From Pectinatus cerevisiiphilus (GTDB taxonomy: Bacteria > Bacillota > Negativicutes > Selenomonadales > Selenomonadaceae), in contig NZ_SMAA01000008.1 in the NCBI RefSeq assembly GCF_004341685.1, positions 45,464 to 109,463 of the forward strand: a stretch of DNA of 64,000 nt, given 5' to 3'. This document shows positions 1-7,742 of the stretch, piece by piece. The notes beneath the pieces are model-generated. The model searched no databases. It was given only the letters and a program-made list of their open reading frames with translations, and was not told the DNA's origin. The position numbers and the translations under genes are program-made. Numbering within the stretch: position 1 is the first letter of the stretch; each line of letters starts with the position of its first letter.

Positions 1-77
1 CCGGTAAAGCCATGTATGAGGAGTACGCCGTGTTTTCCACCGGGAAGAAAGAAGGGCTCAGCACCATGTAAAATCAT
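1..77 (-). CDS. Carboxylesterase / alpha-beta hydrolase, N-terminal fragment
   Basis: Only the first 25 codons lie in the window; the gene runs off the left edge. The start is fixed by GGAGG seven bases upstream of ATG. The visible protein begins MILHGAEPFFLPGGKHG and reaches LLIHGFTG, the beta-strand and oxyanion-hole HGFTG motif typical of Est30-like carboxylesterases. It lies downstream of secG on the same strand, an order common in Firmicutes (secG, est, then often rnr). Catalytic Ser/His are outside the window, so the call rests on the N-terminus and on synteny. Confidence 0.72.
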   Translation of the reverse strand, partial: MILHGAEPFFLPGGKHGVLLIHGFT

Positions 78-170
78 AATATATCCTCCAAAGGTTTTAT
101 TCTACGGAAGAACTTTTGTGATGTGTTTTTAGTAGTTAAATTGGTAAATAAGGAAATTTGGTTCTGTTAA

Positions 171-210
171 TAAAAAATGTTCTCTATCACACGATAGAGA
201 ACATTTTTTA
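171..210 (-). terminator. Intrinsic terminator after secG
   Basis: A near-perfect stem made of AAAAAATGTTCTCTATC and its complement around a 4-base loop follows the secG stop. It ends in a T-run when read on the minus strand and is A/T symmetrical, so it could act in both directions. It separates secG from the downstream esterase, which has its own ribosome-binding site. Confidence 0.8.
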
Positions 211-438
211 TGCAGTCATCTTAGCTATTATTATCGTTAAGATGCCGAACAGAATAGCAAACAGCACGGTCACCTTCGCCATAAGAGCATCAAGACCTCT
301 TGCCTTAGTGCTGAAGACTGTGTCTGTCTCACCGGAAAGACCGCCCATACCGGCACTCTTTCCTTCCTGCATAAGAACTGAAACGATCAGCCCAATCGCG
401 ATAATCGCATCTATTATCATTAAAATAGTTAATTTCAA
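208..438 (-). CDS. secG: Preprotein translocase subunit SecG
   Basis: 76-residue inner-membrane protein, the usual SecG size. SecG is the small accessory subunit of the SecYEG channel and assists SecA-driven export. Two hydrophobic segments (about residues 3-20 and 52-72) flank the conserved cytoplasmic loop with LMQEGKSAGMGGLSG and the DTVFSTKARGLD stretch characteristic of the family. The start is TTG with AGGAGGG seven bases upstream; an internal ATG at Met7 has no comparable ribosome site. Its own promoter lies about 55 bp upstream and its terminator directly after the stop. Confidence 0.93.
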   Translation of the reverse strand: MKLTILMIIDAIIAIGLIVSVLMQEGKSAGMGGLSGETDTVFSTKARGLDALMAKVTVLFAILFGILTIIIAKMTA

Positions 439-491
439 ACAATAACCCTCCTAATGAGCAATGTTTAATATCTATCACATAGTTATACTTT

Positions 492-520
492 ATTTTAGCA
501 TGTTGACATATATTTGTCTA
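492..520 (-). promoter_or_regulatory. Probable secG promoter
   Basis: On the minus strand TAGACA (-35), exactly 17 bases, then TAAAAT (-10), placed about 55 bases before the secG start. The hexamer match and spacing are good; no operator is seen. Confidence 0.6.
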
Positions 521-622
521 TAATAGGAAATTTTCTGCGGGCAACATGGAGAAAATAAAAAAGAACTGTCACACACATCACAAGCTTGATTGAAAATACA
601 AACCATCTATTAAGTAGTATTA

Positions 623-666
623 AAACGTTCTATAAGGGTTTACAGAATAAACGTTTTATAAGGGTT
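623..666. repeat. Two-copy direct repeat, 18 bp, period 26
   Basis: AAACGTTCTATAAGGGTT at 623-640 recurs at 649-666 with one change (C to T). The pair lies in the ~300-base gene-free stretch 439-739 between the secG promoter and the 3' end of the aldehyde dehydrogenase gene. Nothing else is recognisable there. A period near 2.5 helical turns would suit a pair of protein sites but no adjoining start or promoter supports this. Confidence 0.5.
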
Positions 667-739
667 ATATTACATAGTAGATACTTTTGCAAATTCATTA
701 AGCGAAATGTTGTGTACGACAGTTCCCTTTAGAAAAGAT

Positions 740-2221
740 TTAGTACAGACCGGAAGGTTTTTCCGTCATGCTTATAAAGATGTTCTTGGTCTGGCTATAA
801 TTTTTGAGAATCATCTTATGTGTTTCTCTGCCAATACCTGATTTCTTATAGCCGCCAAATGGTGCATGGGCAGGAAGGTTGTTGTAATCATTTACCCACA
901 TTCTTCCTGTTTCGACTGCACGTGCCACGCGGAAGGCTTTGTTGATATCTTTAGTCCAGACGGCACCGCCTAGTCCATATTGGCTTTCATTGGCAAGTGC
1001 TACAACTTCATCTTCAGTATGGAATTTTATGAAGCATACTACTGGGCCAAAAATTTCTTCGCGTGCTACGCGCATATCATTAGTTACATTACCAAGTATG
1101 GTAGGCTGCATATAGGCACCCTTTTCAAGCCCTGGTTGGTTGACTCTTTTACCACCGGTAACGACGGTAGCTCCTTCTTCCTTAGCTATATCAATGTAAG
1201 AAAGAATTTTCTTCAATTGGCGCTGACTAACCTGGCTGCCAAGCATAGTATCCTTTTCCCACGGAAGGCCAATTTTCACAGCTTCAAATTTTTCCTTAAC
1301 TGCTGCTAAGAATTTATCATAAACTGTGTCTTGGACGAATACACGTGAACCTGCGCAGCAAACCTGGCCCTGATTGAAGAGAATGCCTAGGCATACGCCT
1401 TCCACTGCTTTATCCCATGGCATATCAGCAAAGAATATATTAGCTGACTTTCCGCCTAGTTCAAGTGTAGCAGGAATTAATTTTTCGGCTGCTGCTTTGG
1501 CAATATCATAGCCAACTTCAGTGGAGCCGGTAAAAGCTAATTTTTTAATATCTGGATGCTGGATAATGTAATTACCAGTAGTTGAACCTTTCCCAGTTAA
1601 AACATTTAAGACACCAGCCGGTAAGAGGTCAGCATCATTAATTAGTTTTGCCAGTTCTAATACACTAAGTGATGTTTCGCTGGAAGGTTTGAAAACAATG
1701 CAGTTTCCGGCAGCCAAAGCAGGTGCCAATTTCCATGCAGCCATCAAAAACGGAAAATTCCAAGGAACAATCTGCGCAACTACACCAAGCGGTTCATCCG
1801 TGACGATACTTAATGTGTTTTCATCTAAAAAAGTTGCTGTTCCTTCATCGGCTCTAAGTACTCCGGCAAAATAACGGAAATGGTCACTTGCTGCTGGAAC
1901 GTCTATATTTAAGGTTTCACGGATAGGCTTGCCGTTATCCATACTTTCAACCATGGCCAGGTTTTCTTTATTAGCATCTATTAAATCAGCAATTTTCAGC
2001 AAGATATTAGAACGCTGGGCAGGGCTGGTTTTTTTCCATGCAGGAAAAGCCTTCCATGCAGCCTTTACAGCGGCATCAACGTCTTGCTTTGAAGCTTCTG
2101 CACAATTTGCGAGAAGTTCACCAGTAGCCGGTGATACAGTTTCATAAGTTTTGTTATCTTGGGCGGCAACCCATTTACCACCAATCCATAATTTATAATT
2201 CTTATCAATGAGTTTATTCAT
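740..2221 (-). CDS. NAD(P)-dependent aldehyde dehydrogenase (AldB/ExaC-like)
   Basis: 493 residues, full length for the ALDH superfamily, which oxidises aldehydes to carboxylates in the cytoplasm. Visible in order: PWNFPFLMAAWKLAPALAAGN (cofactor fold), FTGSTEVG, the general-base motif LELGGKS (Glu near 265), the nucleophile loop GQVCCAGSR (Cys near 299), EEIFGPV, and PFGGYKKSGIGRE near the C-terminus. The C-terminal tail ending SGLY resembles the acetaldehyde/lactaldehyde AldB-ExaC branch more than betaine-aldehyde enzymes, but substrate cannot be read from sequence. It is transcribed divergently from a TetR gene and shares its operator region, so that regulator probably controls it. Starts at ATG with GGAGG upstream. 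Confidence 0.88.
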   Translation of the reverse strand: MNKLIDKNYKLWIGGKWVAAQDNKTYETVSPATGELLANCAEASKQDVDAAVKAAWKAFPAWKKTSPAQRSNILLKIADLIDANKENLAMVESMDNGKPIRETLNIDVPAASDHFRYFAGVLRADEGTATFLDENTLSIVTDEPLGVVAQIVPWNFPFLMAAWKLAPALAAGNCIVFKPSSETSLSVLELAKLINDADLLPAGVLNVLTGKGSTTGNYIIQHPDIKKLAFTGSTEVGYDIAKAAAEKLIPATLELGGKSANIFFADMPWDKAVEGVCLGILFNQGQVCCAGSRVFVQDTVYDKFLAAVKEKFEAVKIGLPWEKDTMLGSQVSQRQLKKILSYIDIAKEEGATVVTGGKRVNQPGLEKGAYMQPTILGNVTNDMRVAREEIFGPVVCFIKFHTEDEVVALANESQYGLGGAVWTKDINKAFRVARAVETGRMWVNDYNNLPAHAPFGGYKKSGIGRETHKMILKNYSQTKNIFISMTEKPSGLY

Positions 2222-2254
2222 CTTATATCCTCCTTAATTATATTGCTAAATTAC

Positions 2255-2267
2255 TGACAACGTGTCA
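2255..2267. promoter_or_regulatory. TetR-type operator copy 1
   Basis: TGACAACGTGTCA: palindromic arms TGACA/TGTCA around a 3-base centre. It lies just past the predicted transcription start of the aldehyde dehydrogenase gene. Its centre is 36 bp from operator copy 2, which has the same arms. Confidence 0.7.
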
Positions 2268-2275
2268 TTAATTAA

Positions 2276-2318
2276 AATATAGCAAATAATTGACATAGTG
2301 TCAACTATAAATTAAAAT
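2276..2318. promoter_or_regulatory. Overlapping divergent promoters with operator copy 2 (aldehyde dehydrogenase / tetR)
   Basis: The 15-bp palindrome TTGACATAGTGTCAA (2290-2304) supplies a perfect -35 box TTGACA on each strand. Rightward: TTGACA 2290-2295, 17-base spacer, TAAAAT 2313-2318 for the TetR gene. Leftward: TTGACA 2304-2299, 17-base spacer, TATATT 2281-2276 for the dehydrogenase. A repressor bound to the palindrome would block both promoters. A second possible -10 (TATAAT, 2349-2354) also exists for the TetR gene. Confidence 0.7.
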
Positions 2319-2381
2319 TTACAATTAGAAATCTAACATGCGCTGCGGTATAATAAGAAACTATAGAAAGTAGGGGAAAAT

Positions 2382-3035
2382 ATGGATTTTCAAAGGGCAC
2401 GCACTGAAGAGCAGATAACCCATCGGCAAAAAGAGATTATCAATGCTTGTGACGCACTTTATGGTAAATCAAATTTTGATAGTGTAACAATTAAGGATAT
2501 TTCTGAACTTACATCATTTACTAGATCTGCCATATATAATTATTACAAAACCAAGGAAGAAATATTTTTAGATCTTATGCAGCAGGAATACATGGATTGG
2601 TATATTGAAGTAAAAGTAAAATTTGAGGATACTGAATCGATGACTAAAGAAGAGTTTTGCCGATTTCTTACAGAATCTTTGGTAAAGCGTGAAAAAATGC
2701 TGCGGCTTTTATCAATTCATCTTACAGCCATAGAAAATAATTGCCGTATCGAAAAATTAGTAGATTTCAAAAAAAATGCGGCGGTTGTATTTAAGATATT
2801 TTATATGGGCATTGATAAATTCTTTCCTGATACGCCCATACGTGTAAAAAAAGCCTTTCGGTCGGAATTTTTTATCTATATTTTTGGGATATATCCATTT
2901 ACCCATTTGAGTAAGAAACAGAAAACGGCCATGAAAGAAGCACATGTCATATTTAACACAATGAGTTTTAGAAGATTATGTTTTCATGGTATGTGTCTGT
3001 TAGCTGCCAATTTGGTGGAAAAAGAGCCTGAATAA
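2382..3035 (+). CDS. TetR family transcriptional regulator
   Basis: 217 residues with the N-terminal TetR helix-turn-helix at about residues 15-60 (TIKDISELTSFTRSAIYNYYKTKEEIF, broken here only for description: the recognition helix is around RSAIYNYYKTKEE). The C-terminal two thirds is the variable ligand-binding region and gives no ligand clue. The gene is divergent from the aldehyde dehydrogenase and the intergenic region has two TGACA/TGTCA palindromes, one overlapping both promoters, so it most likely represses the dehydrogenase and itself. An inducer related to an aldehyde or alcohol is inference only. ATG start with GGGG five bases upstream. Confidence 0.86.
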   Translation: MDFQRARTEEQITHRQKEIINACDALYGKSNFDSVTIKDISELTSFTRSAIYNYYKTKEEIFLDLMQQEYMDWYIEVKVKFEDTESMTKEEFCRFLTESLVKREKMLRLLSIHLTAIENNCRIEKLVDFKKNAAVVFKIFYMGIDKFFPDTPIRVKKAFRSEFFIYIFGIYPFTHLSKKQKTAMKEAHVIFNTMSFRRLCFHGMCLLAANLVEKEPE

Positions 3036-3059
3036 TATGTGGGCGTTTTGTTACTATTG

Positions 3060-3108
3060 ATCATATTGAGAAAAAAATATTGATTTCTGTCTCAATATGA
3101 TATAAAAT
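3060..3108 (+). promoter_or_regulatory. Promoter and double operator of the sodium/solute symporter gene
   Basis: TTGATT (3080-3085), 17 bases, TAAAAT (3103-3108). A perfect 12-bp inverted repeat, ATCATATTGAGA at 3060-3071 and TCTCAATATGAT at 3090-3101, brackets and fills the promoter. Each arm holds a 9-bp palindrome (TCATATTGA, TCAATATGA) with centres 31 bp apart. TGTCTCA at 3088-3094 sits in the same position relative to the -35 box as in the ygeX and permease promoters. Confidence 0.72.
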
Positions 3109-3146
3109 AAAGATGCTTTAAATAAAGCTGCTACAAAAAAATAATC

Positions 3147-3200
3147 GGCAACGATGCCATAACTAAAATAGATATTTTAGTTATGGCATTTTTATTTTTT
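3147..3200 (+). promoter_or_regulatory. Leader attenuator: GGCAANGRWGCC hairpin plus terminator, copy 1 (symporter)
   Basis: GGCAACGATGCC at 3147-3158 can fold as GGC/GCC closing the hexaloop AACGAT (A1, G4). Its 3' strand overlaps the 5' arm of a perfect 15-bp terminator stem (3155-3169 with 3174-3188, loop AGAT) followed by a T-rich tract. The terminator lies between the promoter and the gene start, so readthrough must be regulated. The same arrangement occurs before ygeX and the purine permease. Confidence 0.75.
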
Positions 3201-3243
3201 ATTTAAAGCTAATTTAACCATATTTAGATTGAGGGGGAGCAAA

Positions 3244-4632
3244 ATGGTTGTAATATGGGGAATCTTTATTTTTTATATGATAGCAAACTTAGCTATTGGA
3301 TTTTATAGTCGATCAAAGATCAGTAATAGTACTGATTATTTATTGGCTGGAAGGAGGATAGGCTTAGTGATGACTGCCGGAACTTTAGCCGCTACAGAAA
3401 TAGGCGGGGGCAGTACTGTGGGAGTAGCAGCAAAAGCTTATGGAAGTTGGGGCCTTTCTGCTGGATGGTATGTGACAGCAGCAGGATTGGGGATAATTCT
3501 AGTCTCTTTTATTGCTCCCAAGTTAAGAAGGGCAATGGCTACGACAATGCCCGAAATTATAGGACGTAGATTTGGCGTGTCCAGTTATGTGATTACATCG
3601 TTGCTTTCTCTTTTAGCTAATATAGCATTGGCGGGAGTGCAGATTACGGCATCTGCTACAATAATTAGTGTTTTGACAGGGCTTTCACAAAACGTTGGTA
3701 TTTTAATTTCAGGTATTATATTAGTCCTGTACACTACAGTAGGCGGTATGTGGAGTGTTACACTAACAGATATTATTCATTTTTTAGTATTGATTATAGG
3801 TTTTGCTTTAGCTGTTCCTTTTGCTATACATAGCGCTGGAGGATGGACTTATGTTGTTAGTCAGTTACCACCAGAACAGCTTGGTTTTACTAAAGTTGGT
3901 TGGAAAACTATTGTTGGATTAGTTGTAATGTATTTTATGACTTTTTCCACAGGACAGGAAGCGGTACAGCGATATTATGCTGCTAAAGATGAAAAAACAG
4001 CTGTTTGGGGTTCAGTGCTATGTGGCGGGCTTATGGCATTATACTCCTTTGTTCCAGCAATTCTCGGTCTAGTGGCATTAGCAGTATACCCACAAATAAA
4101 TCCTAATGATGCAATAGCAACAGTATCTATTAATCTGACTCCAGCGCTAATAGCCGGATTAGTTATGGCTGCGGTGATCTCTGCAACGCTTTCAGCAGGT
4201 TCGGGCGATTTATTGGGAGCCGCTACTGTGTTTACTAAAGACATATGGCAACGATATATACATAAAAATATGACAGATGGAGAAATTGTTAAGTTTAGTA
4301 AGAGTACTGTATTTATTTTTGGTATTATAGCCATTGGTATTTCTCTATATAGTAAACAAATAATACCAATGCTGGTATTTGCTTTTACTATGCGTTCTAC
4401 AGGTCCATTTGCTGCATTTGTATTTGGTTTAAATTGGAGAGGAGCAACTCCTTATGCAGGAATATTTTCAATAATATTTGGAACTATAGCAGGTTTATAT
4501 TGGCAATATATAAATGAGCCTTATGGAATAATGGCTATTATTTTAGGTTCATTAGTGAGTTGCGTGACATTCATTATTGTCGTAGCTATAGAAAAATTAC
4601 TTCATCATGAACCGGCTCCACCGGCACTTTGA
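3244..4632 (+). CDS. Sodium/solute symporter (SSS family)
   Basis: 462 residues from ATG 3244, which follows AGGGGGAG; the in-frame upstream TTG overlaps that ribosome site and is less likely. About 12-13 hydrophobic segments, an early YLLAGRRIG motif and the family motif region GGGSTVG/GSWGLSAGWYV identify the Na+:solute symporter family (PutP/PanF fold, inner membrane). The substrate is not readable from the protein. The promoter operator and leader attenuator match those of ygeX and the purine permease further right, so a purine, hydantoin or ureide substrate is a reasonable inference. It is followed by a stem shared with the dhaL remnant on the other strand. Confidence 0.85.
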   Translation: MVVIWGIFIFYMIANLAIGFYSRSKISNSTDYLLAGRRIGLVMTAGTLAATEIGGGSTVGVAAKAYGSWGLSAGWYVTAAGLGIILVSFIAPKLRRAMATTMPEIIGRRFGVSSYVITSLLSLLANIALAGVQITASATIISVLTGLSQNVGILISGIILVLYTTVGGMWSVTLTDIIHFLVLIIGFALAVPFAIHSAGGWTYVVSQLPPEQLGFTKVGWKTIVGLVVMYFMTFSTGQEAVQRYYAAKDEKTAVWGSVLCGGLMALYSFVPAILGLVALAVYPQINPNDAIATVSINLTPALIAGLVMAAVISATLSAGSGDLLGAATVFTKDIWQRYIHKNMTDGEIVKFSKSTVFIFGIIAIGISLYSKQIIPMLVFAFTMRSTGPFAAFVFGLNWRGATPYAGIFSIIFGTIAGLYWQYINEPYGIMAIILGSLVSCVTFIIVVAIEKLLHHEPAPPAL

Positions 4633-4653
4633 TATTTTGGAAAATAATGTAAA

Positions 4654-4694
4654 AAATTGCTGCTTGGTTGATGTTATTTGCCAAGCAGCAATTT
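4654..4694. terminator. Bidirectional terminator (symporter / former dhaL)
   Basis: A perfect 14-bp stem (AAATTGCTGCTTGG at 4654-4667 with its complement at 4681-4694) and a 13-base loop. On the minus strand it is followed by six T, so it was probably built as the terminator of dhaL; it now also ends the symporter transcript. Confidence 0.75.
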
Positions 4695-4728
4695 AAATTA
4701 AAAGACATATTGAATTTTATAATGAGGT

Positions 4729-4857
4729 TTAACTTAAAGGAAATGTTTTAGCTATACCGCGAAAAATATACATTACAGCTGTTGCACCTGGATCTTGTTG
4801 ATCAATTGATTTTTCATTATAATAGGCAGCACGACCATGGACTGATTGAAGGTTTTT
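4729..4857 (-). pseudogene. dhaL: Remnant of dhaL (dihydroxyacetone kinase ADP-binding subunit), C-terminus only
   Basis: Minus-strand translation upstream of the stop at 4729-4731 reads VHGRAAYYNEKSIDQQDPGA and continues TAVMYIFRGIAKTFPLS. This matches the C-terminal signature of DhaL (GRASYLGERSIGHQDPGAT in family members). Only about 38-43 residues remain; similarity stops near 4845-4857, where the LevR remnant begins on the opposite strand. The terminator at 4654-4694 is retained. There is no start or rest of the kinase, so this is a decayed 3' end, not a gene. Confidence 0.75.
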
Positions 4858-5762
4858 GGTATGCGAAATTCCGTAGTATGGCCATTTCCATTAATCGTAA
4901 TAAAGGGATACTTTTGCTTGTGGATATGGGTTCGTTATATGAATTTGGGAAACGGTTGCAACAAGAAATAGGGATATTAACTAGAGTTATTGATAATATT
5001 TCTACACCATTAGCCATTGAATTGTTGCGGAAAGTACTTTATAAAACCAATGATCTTGATTCTATATATCAATTTACTATGATGGCAAACGAAACATATC
5101 CTAAAAAGAAAATAGCTGTTCTTTCTTTATGTATGACTGGTAAAGGAACGGGGAAGGTAGCCTATGCTGTAATAAAGAATATTTTACCTAAGGAGTATAA
5201 TGAAAAAATAGATATTGTTGTTACAAATTATTTTGATATAAAGGGCAATTATCATGAATTACAAAAATATAATAAATTTGTTGCTGTAGTCGGCAATGTT
5301 GATCCCCAACTTGATATTCCCTATTTTCCTATTGGACAATTAATGGATGGTAATTGTCAAAAAAAATTTTTTAAGCTTATTGATGCAGAATATAACAATA
5401 ATAATAAAGATAAACTATCATTAGATATTTATGAAAAAGCACGTCTTTTATTGGAGCAATATGTCAGATATCTTAATCCTAAAATGGCTATAAAGGACAT
5501 AAAAAAATTTATGATACGTATTAATTATCCGATAGAGTCGGAGGAGAAAAAACTAAATCTTATTGTGCATATGGGATGTATGCTGGATCGTTGTATACAT
5601 CAAGATTCAATTTATTTTGATAACATACGGACATATATTCATGAACATATAACACTTTTTAAAATGATACGTGAGGCAGTTGATGTTTTAGCACAAAATT
5701 ATGATACAAAAATAAATGATGATGAGGTATGCTATATAATTAAGATATTGGAGACAAATTAG
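4858..5762 (+). pseudogene. 5'-truncated LevR/DhaR-type transcriptional regulator (EIIA-Man-like and PRD domains only)
   Basis: The open frame (up to 326 codons from a TTG at 4782) lacks the helix-turn-helix, AAA+ sigma-54 activator domain and first PRD expected of the ~900-residue LevR family. What remains is the end of the EIIA-Man-like domain (KGILLLVDMGSLYEFG; GKGTGKVAYAVIK; VVGNVDPQLDIPYFPIGQLMDG) and an intact C-terminal PRD with LIVHMGCMLDRC. Codons 4782-4857 are antisense to the dhaL remnant and do not look like LevR. A divergent dhaL/levR pair with a deletion removing both 5' ends explains the arrangement. A stable expressed fragment cannot be excluded because the rest of the frame is uninterrupted. 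Confidence 0.78.
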
Positions 5763-5783
5763 ATATAGTAGTTCAGTTATGTT

Positions 5784-7637
5784 ATGAGTGTTATAGATAG
5801 GATGCGGTTAAGGATAATGAATGAACTTATAGAGCAAAAACTGCAACAACTGCCTAAAAATCCCGGCGTATATATCATGAAAGATGCAAATAAGAGGATA
5901 ATATACGTGGGCAAGGCAATCATCCTGAAAAATAGGGTACGGCAGTATTTTCAGAGCAATAAAAATCACTCGGCTAAGGTCATTTCGATGGTGAAGAGAA
6001 TAGCTGATTTTGAAACGATAATAACGGGTTCTGAAATTGAAGCATTGATTTTAGAATGCAATCTTATAAAAAAGCATCACCCGCGATACAATATAAGTTT
6101 ACGTGATGATAAGACATATCCTTATTTGAAAGTTACACTCGCTGAAGATTTCCCGAGGGTTTTGATTACAAGACGCGTAAAAAAGGATGGTTCACGTTAT
6201 TTTGGGCCGTATACAAATGTTGGGGCTGTTAAGGAAAGCTTAAAATTATTGCGCAGATCTTTTCCTCTGCGCACATGCAAAAATATGAATGTAGACAGGC
6301 CGTGTCTGGAATACCATATAAAAAGGTGTTTTGCGCCTTGTGTTGGTAAAATCGGTAAAAAAGCATATGGCGAAATGGTCAATTCTGTAGTTTTATTTTT
6401 GGATGGCAAAAATGATATTTTAGAAAAGGCCTTGCAGCAACAAATGGAAAAAGCAGCGGCAAATCTCCAGTTTGAAATGGCGGCTTCATTGCGTGACCAG
6501 CTGGCCGCTGTCAGGAAAACAATTGAAAAGCAAAAAATCATGACTGGCGAAGGTGACCAAGATGCCATTGGCATGGCGCGTTCGATCTGCGGAGCATGTA
6601 TGCAGGTTTTTTATATTCGGAATGGCAAAATGATAGGACGCAGTCATTTTATTCTTAAAAATAGTGAAGAGGAAACAGATGAGGCAGTCCTTACAGCTTT
6701 TTTACAGCAATATTACAATCAAGCCTCTTCGCTACCAAAAGAAGTTTTATTGCCCTGCCAAGTGGAAAATCAACTGCTGTTGGAAGATTGGCTGACAAAA
6801 GAGCGCGGTTCAAAGGTAGAAGTTATTGTTCCTCAGCGGGGACTGAAAAAAGATATAATAAAGATGGCTGAGGAAAATGCAGAAAAATATCTTAAAGATG
6901 AAGAAGAAAGAATTTTACATGAAAATGCCCAGACAATTGGTGCTGTTGAAGATTTGGGAAAATATCTCCGTTTGCCACATTTGCCGAGGCGGATGGAATG
7001 CTTTGATATATCACATATACAAGGTTCGGAAACAGTGGCATCAATGGTGGTTTTTGAAAATGGTGAAGCTAAAAAATCTGACTACAGGCGTTTTAAGATA
7101 AAGTCGACAGAAGGAAAGCCAGATGATTTTATGTCTATGCGTGAGGTCACGAAACGCCGCTATGAAAAACTTGCTGAAAATGAAATGCCGGATTTAATAA
7201 TAATTGACGGTGGTAAAGGACAGCTCAGTTCAGCCCTGGAGATAATAAGGGGGGCGGGGCATTTGACGGTACCGGTAGTGGGACTTGCCAAACAATTTGA
7301 ATATATTTTTACAGAAGGAGAAAGTGAGCCGGTGATTTTGCCACGACATAGTGAGGCACTTTATTTGGTACAGAGAATACGTGATGAAGCGCATCGCTTT
7401 GCGATTACGTACCATCGTAAATTACGCGGCAAACGCAATCTGGTTTCCATTTTGGATCATATTAATGGTATCGGGCCGAAGCGGCGAAAGATTCTATGGG
7501 ATCATTTTGGTAAGCTTGATAAGATAAAGGCCGCTTCCGTTGAAGAGATGGCATCTGTAAAGGGAATGACTAAAGCAGCAGCGCAGGCAGTGTATAATTT
7601 CTTCGCAGCGCAAGAATCATTTGTGCATAAGGAGTAA
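5784..7637 (+). CDS. uvrC: UvrABC excinuclease subunit C
   Basis: About 610 residues, full length. UvrC makes both incisions in nucleotide excision repair after UvrAB load at damage. Seen in order: GIY-YIG nuclease (NPGVYIMKD ... IIYVGKA), a Cys cluster typical of clostridial forms (RPCLEYHIKRCFAPCVG), the UvrB-interacting UVR helix (NLQFEMAASLRDQL), the RNase H-like C-terminal nuclease (ECFDISHIQGS, IIDGGKGQLS) and tandem helix-hairpin-helix (INGIGPKRRK; VKGMTKAAAQ). Met at 5817 fits family N-termini equally well; neither start has a convincing ribosome site. Single gene, constitutive in most relatives. Confidence 0.95.
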   Translation: MSVIDRMRLRIMNELIEQKLQQLPKNPGVYIMKDANKRIIYVGKAIILKNRVRQYFQSNKNHSAKVISMVKRIADFETIITGSEIEALILECNLIKKHHPRYNISLRDDKTYPYLKVTLAEDFPRVLITRRVKKDGSRYFGPYTNVGAVKESLKLLRRSFPLRTCKNMNVDRPCLEYHIKRCFAPCVGKIGKKAYGEMVNSVVLFLDGKNDILEKALQQQMEKAAANLQFEMAASLRDQLAAVRKTIEKQKIMTGEGDQDAIGMARSICGACMQVFYIRNGKMIGRSHFILKNSEEETDEAVLTAFLQQYYNQASSLPKEVLLPCQVENQLLLEDWLTKERGSKVEVIVPQRGLKKDIIKMAEENAEKYLKDEEERILHENAQTIGAVEDLGKYLRLPHLPRRMECFDISHIQGSETVASMVVFENGEAKKSDYRRFKIKSTEGKPDDFMSMREVTKRRYEKLAENEMPDLIIIDGGKGQLSSALEIIRGAGHLTVPVVGLAKQFEYIFTEGESEPVILPRHSEALYLVQRIRDEAHRFAITYHRKLRGKRNLVSILDHINGIGPKRRKILWDHFGKLDKIKAASVEEMASVKGMTKAAAQAVYNFFAAQESFVHKE

Positions 7638-7742
7638 TTGATAACTGGTAAAAAAGGGCACTACTGTTGTGTTTATTTGTAAATTGCTTTACAATAAATA
7701 TATTATATAGGTTGATTCATTATTTACGAAAGGTGTCAAAAA

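Noticed and set aside
158..445. A 95-codon plus-strand frame over secG.
   Set aside because: Antisense shadow of SecG, whose motifs, TTG start and ribosome site are convincing.
3155..3188. A plain terminator for the TetR gene.
   Set aside because: A complete promoter and operator lie between the TetR stop and this stem, and the GGCAANGRWGCC motif is attached; it is better read as the symporter's leader attenuator, though it may also stop TetR readthrough.
5784..5816. The first 11 codons of the longest uvrC frame.
   Set aside because: Not fully rejected: Met at 5817 matches the family N-terminus as well, but neither start has a clear ribosome site, so the longer form is listed with a note.
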